In this document: positions 58,172 through 64,000 of the stretch, piece after piece
Layout: each line of letters begins with the position of its first letter
How positions within the stretch are numbered: the stretch's first letter is position 1
Assembly: GCF_002608075.1 (NCBI RefSeq)
Contig: NZ_LAHA01000026.1
Span: forward strand, 1 to 64,000
Length of the DNA stretch: 64,000 nt
Direction: 5' to 3'
Origin: Nostoc linckia z4
Lineage (GTDB): Bacteria > Cyanobacteriota > Cyanobacteriia > Cyanobacteriales > Nostocaceae
The notes under the pieces: generated by a model
Seen by the model: only the letters and a program-made list of their open reading frames with translations
What the model was told of the DNA's origin: nothing
Databases searched by the model: none
Made by a program: the position numbers and the translations under genes

Positions 58172-60988
58172 TTAGCTACCCTTGGGTACAGAATCTCCAG
58201 GGCCAGCTGTGACAATTACCAAATTTTGTGGCTGAATTAAATCCTGAATTACTTGTTTGATTTGAGCCATAGTAACTGCTTGAATTTGTTGGGGGAATTC
58301 TCGAATTTCTGTTTTTGAAAGTCCTAAGACAGCATTATCTAAAATGATGCTAGATACGTTACTTGGATTAGCTAAATCCACAGGGTAACTGTTAGTAATT
58401 GAGCGTTTTGCTGTGTTTAATTCAGCTTCAGTTACTCCTTGTTCGCGTAATTGTTTGAGTAAAGCAACTGTACTGGCGATCGCTTTTTGGGCATCTCCGG
58501 GAGCAGTCTGCATTTGAATCAAGAAGGGGCCGGGATTGACTCCAGCAGCAAAAGCACTGTAAATACCATAGGTTAAACCCTGGCGATCGCGCACTTCCGT
58601 ACCCAAGCGACTCGATAAGGTATCGCCACCTAAAATTTGATTCAGCACCAATGCTGCATAGAAACGCTTGTCTTTCCTAGAAATACCGTTGTAACCGATG
58701 TAAGTTACAGCTTCAGCTTTACCGGGAATTACTTGGTTTAATTGTGTCGAGGTTTGTGGTAATGGTACTGAGGGAACTTTCAGAACAGGTGGCTTTCCAG
58801 TGGCTTCCCATTTACCAAATTCTTGATTTAACAATGCTTTTGCCTTCACTGCATCGAAGTCTCCCACTAAGGCGATGGTTGTGGTATCTGGTCGGTAATG
58901 TGTCTGATAGAACCTAAGCAAATCATCACGAGTAATACTTTTTAAACTTTCTTCCGTGGGGAAACTGTGGAATGGATGGTTTTCGGGGTAAACTGCCTGT
59001 TGAAATACCCGTCTTCCCAAACCGTTGGGGTCATCTAACTGGACTTTGAGACTTGTTAGCGCCCTTTGGCGGCTGAGTTCTAACTGGTCGGCGGGGAATG
59101 TGGCATTTTTTAAGACATCTGCCAGAGTTTGAATTAATATAGGCAGGTTTGTTGACAAGCCCTCACCAGTGATGTTTACGCCTTCGCGGCTAGCACTGAA
59201 GTTTAAACCCACTCCTTGGTCTTCTAAGGTTTTTGCAAGGGTGAGAGCATTTTGGGTCTGGGTTCCATTCATTAAGTTGATTGCAGTTAGATTTGCTAAT
59301 CCAGATTTTTGATTGCTGTCAAACTCAGTACCAGCATCAATTTGACCGCTGAGATTAATGGTTGGAACATTGCGATCGCTCAATAACAGAACTCGCAAAC
59401 CATTATTCAAGGTAAACTCTTCTGGAAGCGATTGTTTTTTGGAATCTGTTGTTGATTCAGCTGGTGGCAGATATTTAGCTAGTTCTGCGGGATCTACTGG
59501 TTTACCAGGGCTGAAATTTTCCACTGTGCGCCCAGAACCAGCGCTGGAAGTTCCTGGTTGACCATCTGGTTGGGTCGGCTCAAAATAGCCGATGGTTAGT
59601 TTAGCGGGATTCAGGTAAGTTTTTGCTGCTTTTTGTATCTGGTCTGGGGTGACTTTAGCGATCGCAGCGAGATACTTTTCAATAAAATGATAATCTCCGG
59701 CTACAGTTTGGTTATAGCCTAGTAGGTTGGCCTGACTGGTGATGTCCTGGTTACCCAATATATATGAGGCTTGGAGTTGCGTCTTAGCTCGCTTCAACTC
59801 TTCTGGGCTAACTGGCTGCTGTTGGAATTTTGTCAAAGTTTCCTCAAGTACCTGGGCAATTTTGCTTAATTCTTGGCCAGGAGCCGCCGTAGCATCAATT
59901 TGATACCAACCTGGTTCGATGAGTTCCACAGCACCACCACTAACTGAACTAGCGAGTCCAGTTTCTACCAAAGCCTGGTAAAGCTTAGAACTACGTCCAC
60001 CTGTGAGGACAGCATCCATTACGTCAATTGCTGGCACATCAGGATGCTTGATATCTGGGAGAGGATACAGTGCTTGTAGTAATGCTGCACTTCCAGGTTG
60101 CTTGAGGACAATGGGTGCTTTTTTATTAGCAGGAGTAGCCGGGGAAGCATCAGCAACAGAGGAAGATGTCAAGAAATTATCCAGCGCTTTGCTTGCGCCA
60201 TCAAGCACCTCATCTTGTTTTGCTTGTGGCGATACCTTACCAAAAGTTTCCTTCACAACTTTCAGCACAGGTTGTGTAGCAAAATCCCCGGTAATCACCA
60301 AGGTGGAATTTTCTGGACTGTAGTATTTTTGGTAATAATTCCGTACCTGCTCCACCGTGAATTTCTCGACATCAGCCTTTGTACCTCCCACGGGTAAACC
60401 ATAGGCTCGACTGGGGAAAGCATTCCGCATGACTTCCCGATTTAAACGATACTCAGGTGAATTTTCGTAGCCTTGTAATTCAGAGATTACTACTCGCTTT
60501 TCACTTGTGAGTTGCTCAGGATTAATTAAAGCATTTTTCATGCGATCGGCTTCTAGTGTCAGCAATGCTTCGAGTCTGTCTCGCTGCACTGTGCCAAAAT
60601 AGGCTGTTTCGTCATAACTGGTAAAGGCATTGAATTGGCTACCCAAGGCACTAAACAACCGTCCAAACTGCACTGGACGGTCGGTTGTACCTTTAAACAT
60701 CAAATGTTCTAGCTGGTGGGAAATACCATTTTCTCCCTTAACTTCGTTGCGGGAACCGACTTTATACCAAACCTGCACGCTCACCACGGGAGCGGTATGA
60801 ACTTCTTTGGTTAGTACGGTTAAACCATTATCCAATACCGTTTTTTGCACTCCTTGGGTGAATGAGAGTGCAGATACGGGTGCGGTGGCTGTTGGTGTTG
60901 CAGCAATGGTAAAGTTGCCCGAAAACGGCACCAAGGTGAGGAGAAGACTCAGAAAAAATCCAATAAGCATGTATGCACGTCGCTTCAT
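58172..60988 (-). CDS. M16 family zinc peptidase, two fused halves
   Basis: About 938-aa exported protease of the pitrilysin/insulinase family. Residues 1-30 after ATG 60988 (MKRRAYMLIGFFLSLLLTLV) are a signal peptide. The first half carries the inverted zinc motif HQLEH (HxxEH) in GENGISHQLEHLMFKGT, with a downstream Glu in SEKRVVISELQGYENS. The second half (from about residue 500) is the inactive partner domain; it lacks HxxEH (it has LANLTAINLMNG). Both halves are normally separate PqqL/MPP-type subunits of about 450-500 aa. Probably periplasmic peptide degradation. The frame is open to 61018, but the signal peptide favours 60988. Confidence 0.93.
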   Translation of the reverse strand: MKRRAYMLIGFFLSLLLTLVPFSGNFTIAATPTATAPVSALSFTQGVQKTVLDNGLTVLTKEVHTAPVVSVQVWYKVGSRNEVKGENGISHQLEHLMFKGTTDRPVQFGRLFSALGSQFNAFTSYDETAYFGTVQRDRLEALLTLEADRMKNALINPEQLTSEKRVVISELQGYENSPEYRLNREVMRNAFPSRAYGLPVGGTKADVEKFTVEQVRNYYQKYYSPENSTLVITGDFATQPVLKVVKETFGKVSPQAKQDEVLDGASKALDNFLTSSSVADASPATPANKKAPIVLKQPGSAALLQALYPLPDIKHPDVPAIDVMDAVLTGGRSSKLYQALVETGLASSVSGGAVELIEPGWYQIDATAAPGQELSKIAQVLEETLTKFQQQPVSPEELKRAKTQLQASYILGNQDITSQANLLGYNQTVAGDYHFIEKYLAAIAKVTPDQIQKAAKTYLNPAKLTIGYFEPTQPDGQPGTSSAGSGRTVENFSPGKPVDPAELAKYLPPAESTTDSKKQSLPEEFTLNNGLRVLLLSDRNVPTINLSGQIDAGTEFDSNQKSGLANLTAINLMNGTQTQNALTLAKTLEDQGVGLNFSASREGVNITGEGLSTNLPILIQTLADVLKNATFPADQLELSRQRALTSLKVQLDDPNGLGRRVFQQAVYPENHPFHSFPTEESLKSITRDDLLRFYQTHYRPDTTTIALVGDFDAVKAKALLNQEFGKWEATGKPPVLKVPSVPLPQTSTQLNQVIPGKAEAVTYIGYNGISRKDKRFYAALVLNQILGGDTLSSRLGTEVRDRQGLTYGIYSAFAAGVNPGPFLIQMQTAPGDAQKAIASTVALLKQLREQGVTEAELNTAKRSITNSYPVDLANPSNVSSIILDNAVLGLSKTEIREFPQQIQAVTMAQIKQVIQDLIQPQNLVIVTAGPGDSVPKGS

Positions 60989-61028
60989 AAGCAGTGGGAA
61001 ATAAAGAGTGCTTGACAAAATACAATCA

Positions 61029-61142
61029 GGACTTACGCAAAATTATGAAAAACGAACCGCAAAGGACGCATAGACGCGGAGCGGCTTCCCGCAGGGTAGG
61101 ACACAAAGAAGTAAGAGTTTCAGAGAGTTTTTGCGTAAGTCC
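61029..61142. mobile_element. Inverted-repeat element with TIRs GGACTTACGCAAAA (copy 2)
   Basis: GGACTTACGCAAAA (61029-61042) faces TTTTGCGTAAGTCC (61129-61142), perfect inverted repeats around 114 bp. The interior is the CGAACCGCAAAGGACGCATA repeat also found in sufD and the sufB-sufC spacer. The same TIRs bound a different interior at 27248-27415. Confidence 0.75.
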
Positions 61143-61310
61143 TAACATTTTCAGAAGAAATACCAAGTTTTAACAAAGTTCAACAACCTCTAATTTTTAA
61201 TTTTGGATTTCGGTAAGCAAAAACCAGGAAGTAAATCAGCGTCCTATTGCCAAAGATTTTTCTACCTATCGTTCGAGCTTTATAAACTAGTAATTATTTC
61301 ATCCTAATTC

Positions 61311-61865
61311 ATGTCTCAAGTTCCCATCCTGCTGGAAACACCACGGTTAGTGTTACGTGGATTTCAGGATAGCGACATAGCGACGTTCTTATCCTATCGC
61401 TCCGATCCCCAAGTGGCGAAGTATCAAAGTTGGGATACACCTTACTCAGAAGTTGAAGCGTTGAAATTTATACAATTAATGAAGCAGTCAACACCAGGCG
61501 TATTGGGCGAGTGGTATCAGGTGGCCATTGAACTGAAGGATACAGGCGAAATGATTGGCGACTGCGCCTTTTGCATTTTAGCTGATGACGGACGGCAGGC
61601 GGAAATTGGCTTCACGCTAATGCGATCGCACCAAGGTAAAGGCTATGCAACTGAGGCTGTAACCAAGTTACTCGAATATTTATTTACAGAATACAAACTG
61701 CATCGTGTACGTGCAAACTGCGATCGTGCAAACATCGCATCCGCTAAACTTTTAAAGCGAGTTGGTATGAGGCGCGAAGGACACTTTATCAAAAGTTTGT
61801 GGTTTAAAGGCGACTGGGTAGATGAACTATGGTTCGCTATTTTGCGCGGTGAATGGCGACAATGA
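61311..61865 (+). CDS. GNAT acetyltransferase, RimJ/RimL type
   Basis: 184-aa N-acetyltransferase. The opening ILLETPRLVLRGFQDSDIATFLSYRSDPQVAKYQSW is the RimJ/RimL hallmark. The acetyl-CoA loop is RSHQGKGYATEAVTKLLEYLF, followed by ANCDRANIASAKLLKRVGMRREGHFIKSLWFKGDWVDELWFAIL. Targets may be ribosomal protein N-termini or small molecules. The next small gene starts 31 bp after this stop. Confidence 0.92.
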   Translation: MSQVPILLETPRLVLRGFQDSDIATFLSYRSDPQVAKYQSWDTPYSEVEALKFIQLMKQSTPGVLGEWYQVAIELKDTGEMIGDCAFCILADDGRQAEIGFTLMRSHQGKGYATEAVTKLLEYLFTEYKLHRVRANCDRANIASAKLLKRVGMRREGHFIKSLWFKGDWVDELWFAILRGEWRQ

Positions 61866-61896
61866 AGTTATCAAAAAACTAGTTACACTGATTCTT

Positions 61897-62151
61897 ATGG
61901 AACGCGAAACTCTAACAATCCGTTTTCCATCTGACCTCCTTGCCAAAGCCAGAAAACTCAAGCAAGACAACGAATCATTTAATGATTTAATAGTTGAGGC
62001 TTTAGAAAATGAGGTGCGACGCCGCCGGGGATGGGCTGCTCATCAACGAATTATCGCCCGCAGCGAAACTGTCAAAGCCAAAACAGGAATACAACCAGCC
62101 TCTACAGATTTGATTCGCAATTTTAGAGAAGATGCAGGACGACGTGACTAA
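61897..62151 (+). CDS. RHH-type small DNA-binding / antitoxin-like protein
   Basis: 84-aa protein. RETLTIRFPSDLLAKARKLKQDNESFNDLIVEALENEVRRRRGWAAHQRIIARSE has a beta strand (TLTIRFP), a helix, the turn ESFNDL and a second helix, the ribbon-helix-helix layout of CopG/YlcI-like antitoxins, with a basic C-terminal region. No toxin gene follows; the next gene is convergent. The frame is open from 61822 within the GNAT gene, but ATG 61897 is the sensible start. Likely transcribed with the GNAT gene. Confidence 0.7.
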   Translation: MERETLTIRFPSDLLAKARKLKQDNESFNDLIVEALENEVRRRRGWAAHQRIIARSETVKAKTGIQPASTDLIRNFREDAGRRD

Positions 62152-62166
62152 AGTTTTATCCCTTAA

Positions 62167-62643
62167 TTACCGTTTAATTTGTTGAGGAAAGTTAGGAACT
62201 AACAACGATCGCTCTAATTCACCTTGCTCGTTATAAAACTTCATTTCACCTTGTTCGTTACATAACCATACTTCCACAGCTTGAGCTTCTAAATACAAAT
62301 TTTTTTTAAATTCCATTTCTTCCCAAGTGTTACTACTGGATTTAACTTCTACACAAATTTCTGGTGCAATAGACGCTGATATTTCATTTTCAATTTGAGT
62401 AAAACGTTCCTCTGAACACCAGACAACATCAGCAACTTTCACACTGTCTGATGTGTTAATAGCACATTCTGGCATTACTTCTCCTGTATGCAATAAAGAT
62501 TCTAATAAACGTTGGATTCTGCCTTGATAAAAAGAATGTTTAATTTTTACTGGACTCATTACGATTTGACCCCATTTATTTAATTCGATTTTGAAGGGTA
62601 AATCTTGTAATTGTTTGTTCTCGCAAACTTCTTCCCATCTCAT
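62167..62643 (-). CDS. Uma2 family putative endonuclease
   Basis: 158-aa Uma2-type protein, a short member. It opens RWEEVCENKQLQDLPFKIELNKWGQIVMSPVK. The PD-(D/E)XK core is SVKVADVVWCSEE (Asp) and APEICVEVKSSSNTWEEMEFKKNLYLEAQAVEVWLCNEQG (E-x-K). The last residues include a repeated NEQGEM/NEQGEL motif. Third Uma2 gene in the window. Monocistronic; convergent with the RHH gene, leaving 15 bp. Confidence 0.88.
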   Translation of the reverse strand: MRWEEVCENKQLQDLPFKIELNKWGQIVMSPVKIKHSFYQGRIQRLLESLLHTGEVMPECAINTSDSVKVADVVWCSEERFTQIENEISASIAPEICVEVKSSSNTWEEMEFKKNLYLEAQAVEVWLCNEQGEMKFYNEQGELERSLLVPNFPQQIKR

Positions 62644-62724
62644 AGTTAATATTTAGCTAGAGTGATTAATTTAATTTTAACTGAACTATTAATTAATACT
62701 TGTTACAGATAAAATCTCACGCAA

Positions 62725-62830
62725 AGGCGAACCAGTGCGTTGGGCGGTGCCGACTTGTACTCCTTCGGAGAACCCGCAAGGTAGCAACTGGCGGCGCAAA
62801 GTCGCCAAGAAAAAACTTTGCGCCTTTGGG
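62725..62830. repeat. Dispersed GC-rich repeat
   Basis: GAACCAGTGCGTTGGGCGGT, then GCCGACTTG, then CTCCTTCGGAGAACC is a repeat that recurs in Nostocales intergenic regions, with a GGCGCAAAGTCGCC stem and then AAAAAACTTTGCGCC. It lies between the Uma2 and prolyl oligopeptidase genes. Confidence 0.5.
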
Positions 62831-62841
62831 ATTATGTTTTT

Positions 62842-64000
62842 TTAAACTTCAACATCTAAAGTACGCACCAAAAAAGCCCATTTATCGGCGGCTTCCTCGA
62901 TAATTTTAGCTGTGGGTTTACCTGCTCCATGCCCTGCCTTAGTTTCAATTCTAATTAGCACTGGCGCATCACCTGTGTGATTTGCTTGCAAAGCTGCGGC
63001 AAATTTGAAACTATGAGCAGGGACAACGCGGTCGTCGTGGTCGGCTGTGGTTATCAAGGTTGCAGGGTAAGCTGTGTCTGGTTTGAGATTGTGCAATGGT
63101 GAATAAGCATACAACGCAGGAAATTCTTCTGGATTATCTGGGGAACCATATTCAGCAGTCCAAGCCCAGCCGATGGTAAATTTGTGGAATCGCAACATAT
63201 CCATAACGCCGACTGCTGGTAAAGCTGCACCAAATAAATCGGGACGCTGGGTCATACAAGCACCCACTAATAAACCGCCGTTACTTCCACCTGCGATCGC
63301 CAGTTTATCAGTTCTAGTATACTTGTTAGCAATTAACCACTCAGCTGCGGCAATAAAATCATCGAAGACATTCTGTTTTTTCTCCTTCATTCCCGCTTCA
63401 TGCCATTCTTCACCATACTCGCCACCACCGCGTAAATTCGCCATTGCATACACACCACCAATCTCCATCCACACCAACAAACTCACAGAAAAACCAGGTG
63501 TCATGGAAGCATTAAAACCACCATAAGCATAAAGATAAGTCGGGTTATTCCCATCCAATTTAATGCCTTTTTTGTGAGTGATAAACATTGGCACTTTAGT
63601 ACCATCTTTGCTATCATAAAAAACTTGTTTTGTCTCGTAATCATCAGGATTAAAATCTACCTTTGGTGCGCGGAAAACCTCGCTTTTTCCAGTTACCATA
63701 TCGTAGCGATAAATAGTCCCTGGTATGGTAAAGCTAGTAAAATTATAAAAAGTTTCAGTATCGTAACGCTTACCACCAAAGCCACCCACCGAACCAAGTC
63801 CCGGTAATTCTACCTCCCGGATAATTTTACCTTGAAGGTCAAAAATTTTAATTTGGCTGTGAGCATCTTTTAAATAATCAGCAACCAATTGGTTATTGAG
63901 AATGCTAACACTTTCCAAAGTTTCTGCTGACTGGGGAATAATTTCTTGCCAATCTTCTCGTGCAGGCTTTTTGGTATCAATGGCAATTAATCTTCCCCGT
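62842..64000 (-). CDS. Prolyl oligopeptidase family serine peptidase (5' end outside window)
   Basis: C-terminal about 386 residues; the frame remains open to the window edge (residues before ESVSILNNQ read GRLIAIDTKKPAREDWQEII), so the start lies beyond 64000. The catalytic Ser is in AIAGGSNGGLLVGACMTQRPDLFGAALP (GGSNGG), the Asp in TADHDDRVVPAHSFKF and the His in TKAGHGAGKP. Upstream, the beta-propeller edge is visible (LGSVGGFGGKRYDTETFYNFTSFTIPGTIYRYD). S9A family; cleaves short peptides after proline. The full protein should be about 690 aa. Localisation cannot be judged. Confidence 0.93.
   Translation of the reverse strand, partial: RGRLIAIDTKKPAREDWQEIIPQSAETLESVSILNNQLVADYLKDAHSQIKIFDLQGKIIREVELPGLGSVGGFGGKRYDTETFYNFTSFTIPGTIYRYDMVTGKSEVFRAPKVDFNPDDYETKQVFYDSKDGTKVPMFITHKKGIKLDGNNPTYLYAYGGFNASMTPGFSVSLLVWMEIGGVYAMANLRGGGEYGEEWHEAGMKEKKQNVFDDFIAAAEWLIANKYTRTDKLAIAGGSNGGLLVGACMTQRPDLFGAALPAVGVMDMLRFHKFTIGWAWTAEYGSPDNPEEFPALYAYSPLHNLKPDTAYPATLITTADHDDRVVPAHSFKFAAALQANHTGDAPVLIRIETKAGHGAGKPTAKIIEEAADKWAFLVRTLDVEV

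Overview
The window comes from the chromosome of a filamentous, Nostoc-like cyanobacterium. The HIP1 octamer GCGATCGC occurs many times inside genes. The gene content is cyanobacterial: crtQ, sufBCDS with a divergent sufR, cobyric acid synthase, and several small families known mainly from cyanobacteria. Intergenic DNA is full of the 7-8 nt tandem repeats typical of Nostocales (runs such as GGGGAAA, CCCAATG, GTTGACT). I saw no rRNA, tRNA, CRISPR array or intact insertion sequence.

Layout. 0.4-6.1 kb is mixed accessory DNA: a LysR-type regulator fused to a second solute-binding-like domain, a GT14-like glycosyltransferase, a GNAT acetyltransferase, a DUF442-type phosphatase and a small peptide with a textbook double-glycine leader. 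6.3-11.4 kb holds a fused dipeptide-type ABC ATPase, an ArsR/AHSA1 operon with a clear operator dyad, and a secreted 5'-nucleotidase. 11.7-22.7 kb has recA, a patch of MITEs and an IS630-type transposase remnant, an Orn/Lys/Arg-type decarboxylase, a PEP-CTERM surface protein, an ABC-2 exporter pair, PrxQ, cobQ and a ferredoxin. 23.2-25.2 kb is crtQ with its SRPBCC partner, followed by about 2 kb that is nearly gene-free. 27.5-39.1 kb has a conserved cyanobacterial protein, sufA, a TPR protein, an epimerase, an FHA protein, a copper P-type ATPase and a CPBP protease. 39.3-42.1 kb is an accessory cluster of two Uma2-type nucleases, a ParE/RelE toxin-antitoxin pair and a PD-(D/E)XK-like protein. 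42.2-48.4 kb is sufS-D-C-B with divergent sufR and two candidate SufR operators. 48.5-54.7 kb holds stress and envelope genes (KGG protein, PEBP lipoprotein, YbjQ, secreted TPR) and an ABC ATPase. 55.4-58.0 kb is the most defence-like part: an LSDAT (SLOG superfamily) protein in operon with a two-TM SLATT/DUF4231 protein, then a duplicated hairpin element and an HNH nuclease with a small partner. 58.2-64 kb has an M16 protease, a GNAT, an RHH protein, a third Uma2 protein and a 5'-truncated prolyl oligopeptidase.

How it works together. The Fe-S genes form one regulon: SufR, with four Cys in C-X12-C-X13-C-X14-C spacing, probably represses sufBCDS and itself, and sufA lies 17 kb away. The strongest candidate for a poorly described system is the LSDAT-SLATT pair, a predicted nucleotide-ligand sensor coupled to a membrane effector.

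A second theme is the invasion of reading frames by repeats. In-frame repeat sequence sits in the copper ATPase (about 65 residues), in sufD, in the linker of the fused ABC ATPase and at the end of the DUF442 gene. At least four families of short inverted-repeat elements are present, one of them with a clean 9-bp target duplication.
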